A stretch of 64,000 nt of DNA from Streptomyces longwoodensis (GTDB lineage Bacteria > Actinomycetota > Actinomycetes > Streptomycetales > Streptomycetaceae). The position numbers were made by a program, and so were the translations under genes. The notes beneath the pieces are model-generated. The model ran no database searches. It saw nothing but the letters and a program-made list of their open reading frames with translations, and was not told the DNA's origin. The DNA lies in contig NZ_KQ948555.1 of assembly GCF_001514125.1 (NCBI RefSeq), positions 62,001 to 126,000 on the forward strand. Direction: 5' to 3'. Positions 24,659 through 33,104 of this stretch are shown in pieces (positions within the stretch are counted from its first letter, which is position 1; every line of letters begins with the position of its first letter).

Positions 24659-25822
24659 ATGGGCAGGACCGACACCGTCACACCGGTGATCACATTCACC
24701 GAGGACGCGCTGGACCCCTTCGTCACGCACGTCCCCACGCGCCGCTGGCTGACCGGCCCAGGACTGCCCGTCGACGGCGGCCTGCTGACCTTCGACGCGG
24801 TGCGCACCGAGGGCCTGCGCACGGTCGGGGACTCCACCGGCGACCCCGGCCGCCTCGCGGCGCGGCTGCGCGACCAGCTGGTGATCGGCGGCATCCTGGG
24901 CGCCGACGGCCGGGAGCGGGAGTCGGTGCTGCTCGACGGGCTGACCGGCGCCGTCTCCACGACCCACTTCCTGCACGACCGCCCCGACCTGATGCGCACC
25001 CGCCCGCTGGCGCCCTCCCTGGGAACTCTGGTGCGCTTCGCCACGGCGGCCGACGAACTGGCGGCGCTGCGCGGCCAGTTCGCCTCCTACGCGGGCCGCT
25101 TCGGCCCCGAGGCGGTGGCGGAGGCGACGAACCAGCTGCTGGCGATCTTCGGCACGGACCCGCAGGGCCGTCCCGCGCCCTTCTGGACCATCACGGCGGT
25201 GATCCGCCCGCTCGCCCTCGTCGCCGGCCCCGGTACCCGGTCCGAATTGGCCCTCGACCTGCCGCCGCGGCTGCTGGACGACGCGTTCGGCGCCGCCGCG
25301 ATCGTCCGCTTCGAGGAGGTCGACTTCCCGGCCGCCCTCACCCACGAGCCGACCCGCCGCTTCCTGCGGGAGGTGGGCCTGCCCGAGGACGGCGTCTGGT
25401 TCGGCGGCAACACCGAGGTCCAGCTCCCCACGCTCGCGGAGTACCACGAGGCCGACTGCGCCCCCGCCACCGCGCCCCTCCCGCCCGGCGCCGACCGCCT
25501 GATCCGGCTCGGCCGGCTGGTCGAGGACACCAGCCTGGTGGTCGACGGCGGCACGGGCGCGGTGCTGTCGTGGGGCGAACGGGACGCGGCGCTGCGCCCG
25601 TTGAACGCCGACGTGTCCACGCTGGCCTTCACCCTCTGGCTGGTCCACCAGGAGCGGTCCCTGGACGCGATCCACGATCTGACCGACGCGTACGACCAGT
25701 TGGCCGACACGATGACCCGCACCCTGTCCGCGGTGGACCCCGTGGCGTGCCACCCCGGCCGCAACCACTGGCCGACGGTCTTCGCGGCGGGGGTCGGCGG
25801 CGGGCCGGCGCCCGGGCGCTGA
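24659..25822 (+). CDS. SUKH-4-like protein, two tandem domains
   Basis: 387 residues after GGGGGAG. Two related halves are visible: THVPTRRWLTGPGLPVDGGL (about 23-42) and THEPTRRFLREVGLPEDGVW (about 223-242), each opening a SUKH-4-type fold (nucleic-acid toxin immunity superfamily). Streptomyces encode many such proteins. The usual meaning is an immunity protein against a polymorphic or deaminase toxin, but no toxin gene adjoins it, so it may be an orphan or have another role. It is soluble, with no signal peptide. Domain call moderate, function inferred. Confidence 0.65.
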   Translation: MGRTDTVTPVITFTEDALDPFVTHVPTRRWLTGPGLPVDGGLLTFDAVRTEGLRTVGDSTGDPGRLAARLRDQLVIGGILGADGRERESVLLDGLTGAVSTTHFLHDRPDLMRTRPLAPSLGTLVRFATAADELAALRGQFASYAGRFGPEAVAEATNQLLAIFGTDPQGRPAPFWTITAVIRPLALVAGPGTRSELALDLPPRLLDDAFGAAAIVRFEEVDFPAALTHEPTRRFLREVGLPEDGVWFGGNTEVQLPTLAEYHEADCAPATAPLPPGADRLIRLGRLVEDTSLVVDGGTGAVLSWGERDAALRPLNADVSTLAFTLWLVHQERSLDAIHDLTDAYDQLADTMTRTLSAVDPVACHPGRNHWPTVFAAGVGGGPAPGR

Positions 25823-25865
25823 AAAACCACTGGGATCCCGGGACGCCCCCGCCCTAGGCTGGGGG

Positions 25866-25975
25866 CACTCCGACGAGACGTTCCCCCGGAAGTACGCCGC
25901 AGAGCGGGAGCGTCCCACCTCACCCGTACCGAGGTGCCGGAGGGGCGGCAGCCACCTTTGCCGACCCTTCCTCCC
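25866..25975 (+). other. structured 5' leader before the LLM oxidoreductase gene
   Basis: A TAGGCT box at 25855-25860 would start a leader of about 120 nt. In it, CACCTC/GAGGTG (25916-25921 with 25931-25936) and a long hairpin pairing GGAGGG (25939-25944) with CCCTTC (25965-25970) and CGGCA (25946-25950) with TGCCG (25959-25963) are predicted by eye. It is not a riboswitch class I can name. Confidence 0.4.
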
Positions 25976-25988
25976 GGAGGTCCCGCCC

Positions 25989-26834
25989 ATGAACGTCGGA
26001 ATCGGCCTGCCCATCGGCGATCCCGCGACCCTGCTCACCTGGGCCCGGCGCGCCGACGCCGGCCCCTTCAGCACGCTCGGCCTGCTCGACCGGCTGGTCT
26101 ACGACAACCCCGAGCCCCTGGTCGCCCTCGCCGTCCTGGCCGGCGCCACCCACCGCGTCCGCCTCCAGACCGAGGTGCTGCTCGCCCCGCTGCGCGACAC
26201 CGCGCTCCTGGCCAAGCAGGCCGCCACCCTGGACCGGATGACCGGCGGCCGCCTGGTCCTCGGCCTCGGCATCGGCGGCCGCGCCGACGACCACCAGGCC
26301 GCCGGTGTCGACCTGCGCACGCGTGGCCGGCGCCTGGACGAACAGATGGCGGTGCTGCGCCGCTTGTGGTCCGGCGAGCCGTACGGCGACGGCGTCGGCC
26401 CCATCGGCCCCGCCCCGGCCCGCACCGGTGGTCCCGAGGTCCTGTTCGGCGGCTTCCGCCCGGCCGCGCTGGAACGCGTCGCCCGCTGGGGCGACGGCTT
26501 CCTCGCGGCCGCGCCGCCTTCCTGGGCGGGCACCCTCTTCGACACCGTCCGCACGTCCTGGACGGCCCACGGCCGCACGGGCGTCCCCCGCCTCGTCGCC
26601 CAGGTCAACGTGGCGCTGGGCCCGGACGAGGTGATCGAGGACGCCCGCACGAACATGCACGCGTACTACGACTTCACCGGCACCCCGGACCGCATGGTCT
26701 CCGGCCTCCTGACGACCCCGACGTCCGTCCGCGACGCCATCAGGGCCTACGAGGACCTGGGCGCCGACGAGGTGATGCTCTACTGCTACGGCACCGACCC
26801 GGCACAGGTGGACCGCCTGGCGGAGGTGGTGTGA
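25989..26834 (+). CDS. LLM-class flavin-dependent oxidoreductase
   Basis: 281 residues, starting MNVGIGLPIGDPATLLTWAR after GGAGG. It has the luciferase-like TIM-barrel pattern: PLVALAVLAGATHRVRLQTE, LAPLRDTALLAKQAATLDRM and TGGRLVLGLGIGGRADDHQA are the conserved blocks around the flavin (FMN or F420) site. It is a cytoplasmic monooxygenase or reductase of unknown substrate. A strong terminator follows. The unusually structured leader suggests regulated expression. Whether FMN or F420 is used cannot be read. Confidence 0.88.
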   Translation: MNVGIGLPIGDPATLLTWARRADAGPFSTLGLLDRLVYDNPEPLVALAVLAGATHRVRLQTEVLLAPLRDTALLAKQAATLDRMTGGRLVLGLGIGGRADDHQAAGVDLRTRGRRLDEQMAVLRRLWSGEPYGDGVGPIGPAPARTGGPEVLFGGFRPAALERVARWGDGFLAAAPPSWAGTLFDTVRTSWTAHGRTGVPRLVAQVNVALGPDEVIEDARTNMHAYYDFTGTPDRMVSGLLTTPTSVRDAIRAYEDLGADEVMLYCYGTDPAQVDRLAEVV

Positions 26835-26872
26835 CCCGGGGTCACCCGAGAAGGGGTGACTGAACAACGACC

Positions 26873-26908
26873 GAAGGAGGCGGTGCCCCTCGGGGCACCG
26901 CCTCCTTC
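26873..26908. terminator. strong bidirectional terminator
   Basis: GAAGGAGGCGGTGCCCC (26873-26889) and GGGGCACCGCCTCCTTC (26892-26908) form a perfect 17-bp stem with a minimal loop between the LLM gene and the minus-strand tRNA-Cys. A smaller hairpin GTCACCC/GGGTGAC lies just before it (26841-26860). Confidence 0.9.
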
Positions 26909-26931
26909 GTGACGCCCTGTCAGGCGGGCAG

Positions 26932-27003
26932 AGGCCGTGGCGGGAATCGAACCCACGTAACTCGCTTTGCAGGCGAGCCCCTGAACCACTCGGGCACACG
27001 GCC
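26932..27003 (-). tRNA. tRNA-Cys (GCA)
   Basis: 72-nt cloverleaf on the minus strand. The acceptor stem is GGCCGTG/CACGGCC with discriminator U. The anticodon arm is CTCGC-CTGCAAA-GCGAG, giving anticodon GCA, and the T-arm contains GGGTTCGATTCCC. CCA is not encoded. No integrase or attachment-site duplication adjoins it. Confidence 0.95.
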
Positions 27004-27216
27004 GTTCCCGGGGCGGGAGGTGGTGCGTTCCCTCCCGTTCCCGGTGACTCGACCGTACGGGCCGGGGAGCGGGGCGCTCAAGGGATCCCGGGCCCCCGCA
27101 ACGCGACTGCCACACGCCGTTCATGAACCGCCGGGGCGGGACTACGACCAAGGTCCGAGGGGAGGACCGTCCCCCGACAGGGGTCACCGGCGGTCGTGGA
27201 CCTTACTCTGGCGGGC

Positions 27217-28668
27217 ATGGCCGTCGTGGAACCGGGTGACACCGTCGTCGCAGCAGACACCGCCGCCGCAGGGCAGACCGTGCTCGGGCGGTCGTACCGG
27301 GCGCTGAGTGTCGGGATCGTGTCCGTCGTGCTGCTCATCGCCTTCGAGGCGACCGCCGTCGGCACGGCCATGCCGGTCGCCGCGCGGGAGCTGGACGGGG
27401 TGTCGGTCTACGCGTTCGCCTTCTCCGGGTACTTCACCACCAGCCTCTTCGGCATGGTGCTCGCCGGGCAGTGGGCCGACCGGCGCGGGCCGCTCGGCGC
27501 GCTGACCGCGGGCATCGCCGCGTTCGCGGCCGGGCTGCTGCTCGCCGGGACCGCGGCCGCCATGTGGGTGTTCATCCTCGGGCGGGCCGTGCAGGGGCTC
27601 GGCGGCGGACTGGTCATCGTCGCCCTGTACGTGGTCGTCGGCCGCGCCTACCCGGAGCGGCTGCGGCCCTCGATCATGGCGGCCTTCGCGGCCAGTTGGG
27701 TCGTGCCGTCGGTCGTCGGGCCGCTCGCCTCCGGCGCGGTCACCGAGCACCTGGGCTGGCGCTGGGTGTTCATCGGCATCCCCGTCCTCGTCGTGCTGCC
27801 CCTCGCCCTCGCGCTGCCCCAGATACGCCGCCGCGCCGCCGGCCCGGTCGACGCCGGCGCCGGCCCGGCCTCGGTCGACCCGCGCCGCATCCGGCTCGCC
27901 CTCGCCGTGTCGCTGGGCGCGGGACTCGTGCAGTACGCCGTGCAGGACCTCGGGCCGCTCTCCCTCCTGCCCGGCCTGGCCGGGGCCGCGCTGCTCGTCC
28001 CGGCCGTGCGCGGGCTGCTGCCGCGCGGCACCTGCCGGGCCGCCCGCGGACTGCCCTCGGTGGTGCTGCTGCGCGGCCTCGCCGCCGGGTCCTTCATCGC
28101 CGCCGAGTCGTTCGTCCCGCTGATGCTGGTGACCCAGCGGGGCCTGTCGCCCACGCTCGCCGGGTTCTCGCTCGCGGCCGGCGGCGCGACCTGGGCGCTG
28201 GGGTCGTGGGTGCAGTCCCGGCCGGGCGTCGCGCCGTACCGGGAGCGGCTCATGGTGTCCGGCATGCTGCTGGTGGCCGCCGCCATCGCGGCCGCGCCCA
28301 GCGTGCTGATCCCCTCCGTGCCGGTCTGGACGGTCGCCGTCGCCTGGGCCTTCGGCTGCTTCGGGATGGGACTGGTCATCTCCTCCACGAGCGTGCTGCT
28401 GCTCCAGTTGTCCGCGCCCGAGGAGGCCGGCGCCAACTCCGCGGCCCTGCAGATCTCCGACGGCCTGTCCAACTCCCTCCTCCTCGCCCTGGGCGGCGCC
28501 GCCTTCGCCGCACTCGGCGGCGGCACGGTCGCCCACACGGCCACGACGGACACCGCGGGCGCGGCCACCGGCTCCCACCCCGCCGCGTTCGCCGCCGTCT
28601 TCCTCCCCATGGCCGTCGTCGCCCTCGCCGGCGCCTGGGTCACGACCCGCCTGCACACGCGCGACTGA
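27217..28668 (+). CDS. MFS transporter (drug/proton antiporter-like)
   Basis: 483 residues from ATG 27217 (MAVVEPGDTV). About 12-14 membrane helices; motif A between helices 2 and 3 is AGQWADRRGPLG, and GRAVQGLGGGLVIVALYVVV matches helix 4 of the DHA2-like drug-exporter group. It probably exports a small molecule by proton antiport; substrate unknown. TACTCT (27204-27209) lies 7 nt before the ATG with no ribosome-binding site, pointing to a leaderless mRNA and excluding the GTG at 27196. It is divergent from tRNA-Cys. Confidence 0.87.
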   Translation: MAVVEPGDTVVAADTAAAGQTVLGRSYRALSVGIVSVVLLIAFEATAVGTAMPVAARELDGVSVYAFAFSGYFTTSLFGMVLAGQWADRRGPLGALTAGIAAFAAGLLLAGTAAAMWVFILGRAVQGLGGGLVIVALYVVVGRAYPERLRPSIMAAFAASWVVPSVVGPLASGAVTEHLGWRWVFIGIPVLVVLPLALALPQIRRRAAGPVDAGAGPASVDPRRIRLALAVSLGAGLVQYAVQDLGPLSLLPGLAGAALLVPAVRGLLPRGTCRAARGLPSVVLLRGLAAGSFIAAESFVPLMLVTQRGLSPTLAGFSLAAGGATWALGSWVQSRPGVAPYRERLMVSGMLLVAAAIAAAPSVLIPSVPVWTVAVAWAFGCFGMGLVISSTSVLLLQLSAPEEAGANSAALQISDGLSNSLLLALGGAAFAALGGGTVAHTATTDTAGAATGSHPAAFAAVFLPMAVVALAGAWVTTRLHTRD

Positions 28669-28740
28669 CCCCGCCCGCCGCCCGGAGCCCCTCCGCAAAT
28701 CCCTCGCCCCGCCCCCGCCCCCGCCCCTACCCTCACCGCC

Positions 28741-28944
28741 ATGCACCCCTTCCCCCGCACCCCGGACACCGCCGCCCTCCACGCCGCCCTCGACGACCTC
28801 GCCGACGCCACCGGACGCCGTCCGGAGGACCTCGTGACCGAGGCCGTGGCCGCGCACCTGCGGGCCGAGGAGGCGCGGGTGCGGGCCGTGGCCGAGCGGC
28901 TGGCCGACGCCCACGCCGGCCTGCTGGAGAGGCTCGGCGCATGA
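28741..28944 (+). CDS. antitoxin of a Doc-type toxin-antitoxin pair
   Basis: 67 residues, MHPFPRTPDTAALHAALDDL... then GRRPEDLVTEAVAAHLRAEE, a small helical protein with the look of a ribbon-helix-helix/antitoxin. Its stop overlaps the toxin start (ATGA), the usual arrangement for co-translated pairs, and it precedes the toxin as in phd-doc. TACCCT at 28728-28733 ends 7 nt before the ATG, so the transcript may be leaderless. It should neutralise the toxin and repress the operon. Identification rests mainly on context. Confidence 0.72.
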   Translation: MHPFPRTPDTAALHAALDDLADATGRRPEDLVTEAVAAHLRAEEARVRAVAERLADAHAGLLERLGA

Positions 28945-29318
28945 CGACCCGCTTCCTCACCGTCGCCGAGGTCACCGACGTCGCGCGGGTCGCGTTCGGC
29001 GGGCAGCCGCCCGAGGTGCGCGCGCCCGGCCTGCTCGCGTCGGCCGCGCACCGGCCCCGCGCCCGCATGTTCGGCACCCCCGCCTACGACGACCTGTACG
29101 AGCAGGCCGCCGCGCTGCTGCACGCCGTCGCCACCAACCACCCCCTCGTGGACGGCAACAAGCGCGCGGCCTGGCTCGCGGCCGCCACCTTCCTCGCCCT
29201 CAACGGCGTCGACCTGGCCGGCTGCGACCAGGACGTCGCGTACGACCTCGTGGTCGACGTCGCCTCCGGGCGGGAGGGGGACGTCGGGGAGATCGCCGGG
29301 CGGCTGCGGGAGCTGTGA
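28941..29318 (+). CDS. Doc-type toxin (Fic/Doc family)
   Basis: 125 residues, Doc length. The Fic/Doc catalytic signature is H67-P-L-V-D-G-N73-K74-R75-A-A (HPLVDGNKRAAW), close to the Doc form HxFxDANKRT but with Leu for Phe and Gly for Ala. Doc proteins phosphorylate EF-Tu and stop translation; Fic relatives AMPylate targets. Key His, Asn, Lys and Arg are present, so it should be active. Overlaps the antitoxin by 4 nt. The pair sits between an MFS gene and a helicase in otherwise core DNA. Confidence 0.87.
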   Translation: MTTRFLTVAEVTDVARVAFGGQPPEVRAPGLLASAAHRPRARMFGTPAYDDLYEQAAALLHAVATNHPLVDGNKRAAWLAAATFLALNGVDLAGCDQDVAYDLVVDVASGREGDVGEIAGRLREL

Positions 29319-29469
29319 TGTGGGTCCCACCCGGGCCGGGGCCGGGCTCGTCCGCGCGGTCGCGGGCGGGGGCCGCCGGTAGGGTGGCCCGGTTGCCGTA
29401 CGCACCAGCCCACCGGTGGACCCAGGGCCCAGCAGACCCGGAGCCCGCCGGAAAACCCACCCGGAGACC

Positions 29470-31269
29470 GTGACTACCACCGCCGCTTCCTCCTCCTCGC
29501 ACCACCTGTCACCGGCCTTCCCCGGCCGGGCCCCGTGGGGTACCGCCAGCAAGCTGCGTGCCTGGCAGCAGGGGGCGATGGAGAAGTACCTCCAGGAGCA
29601 GCCGCGCGACTTCCTCGCCGTCGCCACCCCCGGCGCCGGCAAGACGACCTTCGCGCTGACGCTCGCCTCCTGGCTGCTGCACCACCACGTCGTGCAGCAG
29701 GTGACCGTGGTCGCGCCCACCGAGCACCTGAAGAAGCAGTGGGCCGAGGCGGCCGCGCGCATAGGGATCAAGCTGGACCCGGAGTACAGCGCGGGACCGC
29801 TCTCCAAGGAGTACGACGGCGTCGCCGTGACGTACGCCGGTGTCGGCGTGCGCCCGATGCTGCACCGCAACCGCTCCGAGCAGCGCAAGACGCTCGTGAT
29901 CCTCGACGAGATCCACCACGCCGGCGACAGCAAGTCCTGGGGCGAGGCCTGCCTGGAGGCGTTCGAACCGGCGGCCCGGCGCCTGGCGCTCACCGGTACG
30001 CCGTTCCGCTCCGACACCAACCCCATCCCCTTCGTGACGTACGAGGAGGGACAGGACGGCATCCGCCGCTCCGCCGCCGACTACACCTACGGCTACGGCT
30101 CCGCCCTCGCGGACGGCGTCGTGCGGCCCGTCATCTTCCTCTCCTACAGCGGCAACATGCGCTGGCGCACCAAGGCCGGCGACGAGATCGCCGCGCGGCT
30201 CGGCGAGCCGATGACCAAGGACGCGATCAGCCAGGCCTGGCGCACCGCGCTGGACCCGCGCGGCGACTGGATGCCGAGCGTGCTGCGCGCCGCCGACCAG
30301 CGGCTGACCGAGGTCAGGAAGGCCATCCCGGACGCGGGCGCGCTGGTCATCGCCTCCGACCAGGAGTCGGCCCGCGCCTACGCCAAGCTGATCCGGGAGA
30401 TCACCGGCAGCGGGGCCACGCTCGTGCTGTCCGACGACGCGGGCGCCTCGAAGCGGATCGACGAGTTCAGCCAGAGCACCGACCGGTGGATGGTCGCCGT
30501 CCGCATGGTGTCCGAGGGCGTCGACGTGCCGCGCCTCGCGGTCGGCGTGTACGCGACGACGATCTCGACGCCGCTGTTCTTCGCCCAGGCCGTCGGCCGT
30601 TTCGTACGGTCCCGGCGGCGCGGCGAGACCGCCTCGGTGTTCCTGCCGACCGTGCCCGACCTGCTCGGCTTCGCCAACGAGATGGAGCGCGAACGCGACC
30701 ACGTCCTCGACAAGCCGAAGAAGGACGGCGGCGAGGAGGACCCGTACGCCGAGTCCGAGAAGGAGATGGACGAGGCGAACCGGGAGCAGGACGAGGACAC
30801 CGGCGAGCAGGACATGCTGCCCTTCGAGGCGCTGGAGTCCGACGCCGTCTTCGACCGGGTCATGTACAACGGCGCCGAGTTCGGCATGCAGGCCCACCCG
30901 GGCAGCGAGGAGGAGCAGGACTACCTCGGCATCCCCGGCCTGCTCGAACCCGACCAGGTGCAGCTGCTGCTCCAGAAGCGGCAGGCCAAGCAGATCGCGC
31001 ACAGCCGGAAGAAGCCCGACACCGAGGCCGACCTGCTGGAGATGCCCGCCGAGCGGCGGCCCGTCGTCTCGCACAAGGAGCTGATGGAGCTGCGCCGGCA
31101 GCTCAACACGATGGTCGGCGCCTACGTCCACCAGAGCGGCAAGCCGCACGGCGTGATCCACACCGAGCTGCGCCGGGTGTGCGGCGGCCCGCCGAGCGCC
31201 GAGGCCACGGCCGGACAGCTGCGCCAGCGCATCGCCAAGGTCCAGGAGTGGGCCACTCGCATGAAGTGA
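29470..31269 (+). CDS. DEAD/DEAH-box superfamily 2 helicase
   Basis: 599 residues from a GTG just after GGAGACC. Walker A ATPGAGKTTFAL at about 58-69, motif II DEIHH near 158, motif III LTGTPFRSD near 193, and a C-terminal half with VRMVSEGVDVPRLAVGVYAT and FFAQAVGRFVRSRRRGETAS (motifs V and VI, arginine fingers). An acidic linker DEANREQDEDTGEQD separates the helicase core from an uncharacterised C-terminal domain. Soluble ATP-dependent nucleic-acid translocase resembling RadD/type III restriction helicases; no nuclease or methylase partner adjoins, so a repair or RNA role is more likely than restriction. Confidence 0.87.
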   Translation: MTTTAASSSSHHLSPAFPGRAPWGTASKLRAWQQGAMEKYLQEQPRDFLAVATPGAGKTTFALTLASWLLHHHVVQQVTVVAPTEHLKKQWAEAAARIGIKLDPEYSAGPLSKEYDGVAVTYAGVGVRPMLHRNRSEQRKTLVILDEIHHAGDSKSWGEACLEAFEPAARRLALTGTPFRSDTNPIPFVTYEEGQDGIRRSAADYTYGYGSALADGVVRPVIFLSYSGNMRWRTKAGDEIAARLGEPMTKDAISQAWRTALDPRGDWMPSVLRAADQRLTEVRKAIPDAGALVIASDQESARAYAKLIREITGSGATLVLSDDAGASKRIDEFSQSTDRWMVAVRMVSEGVDVPRLAVGVYATTISTPLFFAQAVGRFVRSRRRGETASVFLPTVPDLLGFANEMERERDHVLDKPKKDGGEEDPYAESEKEMDEANREQDEDTGEQDMLPFEALESDAVFDRVMYNGAEFGMQAHPGSEEEQDYLGIPGLLEPDQVQLLLQKRQAKQIAHSRKKPDTEADLLEMPAERRPVVSHKELMELRRQLNTMVGAYVHQSGKPHGVIHTELRRVCGGPPSAEATAGQLRQRIAKVQEWATRMK

Positions 31270-31478
31270 CCGCGGGTCCGCGTACGTACCGGGACAAAGT
31301 CCGGAAGTCCCCCCGGACCACTGACCGGATTCTGGACGGAGCCTTCCGCTCAGCGAACCCGTGCGGCTACTGTCCCGCTACGCACACGCCCCGTGGCAGC
31401 GCCGCCGCGGAGCGCAGCCGTGAAGCGACTCGGGCCCGGGAGGAACCCTGGCCGTCACCGATCGGCGGCCTCTGAAGC

Positions 31479-31504
31479 GCGTCACTGACGGGACTCGGTG
31501 ACGC
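31479..31504. promoter_or_regulatory. inverted repeat upstream of IclR gene, possible autoregulatory site
   Basis: GCGTCAC (31479-31485) and GTGACGC (31498-31504) form a 7-bp inverted repeat with a 12-nt spacer, 50 nt before the regulator's start codon. Confidence 0.4.
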
Positions 31505-31554
31505 ATCCGCCACGAAGGGGCCCGCCGACCTCACCGCTTGGAGGAGTGGGCGTC

Positions 31555-32196
31555 GTGACCGCGGAGACCTCTCAGACGCTCGACCGGGGACTACGGGTCC
31601 TCAAACTGCTGGCCGACACCGACCACGGGCTGACCGTCACCGAGCTGTCCACCAAACTGGGTGTGAACCGGACCGTGGTGTACCGGTTGCTGGCCACGCT
31701 CGAACAGCACGCCCTCGTCCGGCGTGACCTCGGCGGACGGGCCCGGGTGGGCCTCGGTGTGCTGCGGCTCGGCCGTCAGGTGCACCCCCTGGTCCGGGAG
31801 GCGGCGCTGCCCGCGCTGCGCTCGCTGGCCGAGGACATCGGGGCCACCGCGCACCTGACGCTGGTGGACGGCGCCGAGGCGCTGGCCGTCGCCGTGGTCG
31901 AGCCCTCGTGGACGGACTACCACGTGGCCTACCGGGCCGGGTTCCGCCACCCCCTGGACCGCGGGGCCGCGGGCCGGGCGATCCTCGCCGCACGCCAGCA
32001 GCCGCTGGGGGAGCCGGGCTACACCCTCACGCACGGCGAGCTGGAGGCCGGCGCGAGCGGGGCGGCGGCGCCCCTGATCGGTGTGACCGGGGTCGAGGGC
32101 AGCGTCGGGGTGGTCATGCTCGCCGACGCGATACCGGAGCGCGTGGGCCCGAGGGTGATGGACGCGGCCCGCGAGGTGGCGGAGGCCCTGCGCTGA
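31555..32196 (+). CDS. hpdR: IclR-family regulator (HpdR type)
   Basis: 213 residues from GTG 31555; GGAGG at 31540-31544. The winged helix is at about residues 6-60 (TLDRGLRVLKLLADTDHGLT, LGVNRTVVYRLLATLEQHAL) and the IclR effector domain follows. The C-terminal domain is shorter than usual, lacking part of the canonical 250-residue length. In S. coelicolor an IclR regulator at this position, HpdR, represses hppD and hpdA; here those genes lie 5-6 kb downstream, with the ABC operon and Lon-like gene between, so I assign that name by gene order and family. The tyrosine-catabolism role is inference from that homology. Confidence 0.78.
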   Translation: MTAETSQTLDRGLRVLKLLADTDHGLTVTELSTKLGVNRTVVYRLLATLEQHALVRRDLGGRARVGLGVLRLGRQVHPLVREAALPALRSLAEDIGATAHLTLVDGAEALAVAVVEPSWTDYHVAYRAGFRHPLDRGAAGRAILAARQQPLGEPGYTLTHGELEAGASGAAAPLIGVTGVEGSVGVVMLADAIPERVGPRVMDAAREVAEALR

Positions 32197-32299
32197 CCGC
32201 CGCGGCCGGCCGGGACGGCCGCCGGGGGGCGGGCCGGGGCGTACCCGACCGGGTCGACCGCGTCCCGTCGCCCCGCACCGGCACCGTTACATTGGCTCC

Positions 32300-33091
32300 G
32301 TGCTCTCACGCCTCACACGCCCCCAAGCCCTGGCCGCCTGTGCCGTGCCCCTCGTCGCGCTGCTCGGCACGGCCGCCTTCGCGCCGCTGCCGTTCTCCGT
32401 GGCGCAGCCGGGGATGACGGCCAACGTGCTCGGGGACAACAAGGGCACACCGGTGATCACGATCCAGGGGGCACCCACCCGGCCGACCCGCGGCCAGCTG
32501 CGGATGACCACGATCGAGGCGACCAACCCGGACACCCGGGTCTCCCTCGGCGACGTGCTCGACGCCTGGTTCGCCACCGACCGCGCCGTCATGCCGCACG
32601 ACTCGGTCTACCCCAGCGGGAAGAGCACCCGGGAGATCGAGGAGCACAACACCGAGCAGATGGAGCAGTCGCAGGACGCGGCCACCGCGGCGGCCCTGCG
32701 CTACCTGCACCTGAGCGCCTCCGACGTCAAGGTCACCCTGCGGCTCGCCGACGTCGGCGGCCCCAGCGCGGGCCTGCTGTTCTCCCTCGGCATCGTCGAC
32801 AAGCTGGACGGCGACGGCAGCGGCGGCGACCTCACCGGCGGCCGGGTCGTCGCCGGCACCGGCACGATCGAGGCGGACGGCTCGGTCGGCGCGGTCGGCG
32901 GTGTCGGCCTGAAGACGCAGGCCGCGCGCCGGGACGGCGCCACCGTCTTCCTCGTGCCGAAGGACGAGTGCTCCGACGCCACGTCCGAGCTGCCGAAGGG
33001 GCTGCGGCTGGTCCCGGTCACCACCCTCGAGGGCGCGGTCGGCGCGCTGAAGGCCCTGGAGTCCGGCAAGGGCACCGTGCCCAGCTGCTAG
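32300..33091 (+). CDS. secreted Lon-like serine protease domain protein
   Basis: 263 residues. An N-terminal signal or anchor segment (LAACAVPLVALLGTAAFAPL) precedes a Lon-type proteolytic domain: catalytic Ser156 in GGPSAGLLFSLGIVD and Lys205 in GGVGLKTQAA give the Ser-Lys dyad. The ATPase domain of Lon is missing, and the PDZ segment seen in YlbL-type relatives is not recognisable. It probably acts outside the membrane on envelope proteins. The GTG at 32300 is preceded 6 nt earlier by TACATT, suggesting leaderless transcription. Convergent with the ABC operon, only 13 nt away. Confidence 0.8.
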   Translation: MLSRLTRPQALAACAVPLVALLGTAAFAPLPFSVAQPGMTANVLGDNKGTPVITIQGAPTRPTRGQLRMTTIEATNPDTRVSLGDVLDAWFATDRAVMPHDSVYPSGKSTREIEEHNTEQMEQSQDAATAAALRYLHLSASDVKVTLRLADVGGPSAGLLFSLGIVDKLDGDGSGGDLTGGRVVAGTGTIEADGSVGAVGGVGLKTQAARRDGATVFLVPKDECSDATSELPKGLRLVPVTTLEGAVGALKALESGKGTVPSC

Positions 33092-33104
33092 GGGGGACCG
33101 CTGC

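Noticed and set aside
26932-27003. tRNA-Cys as an integration site for a mobile element
   Set aside because: No integrase, excisionase or repeated tRNA 3' end nearby; flanking genes are core.
29470-31269. Type III restriction or defence-system helicase
   Set aside because: No methylase, nuclease or other defence gene adjoins it; only the helicase core can be supported.
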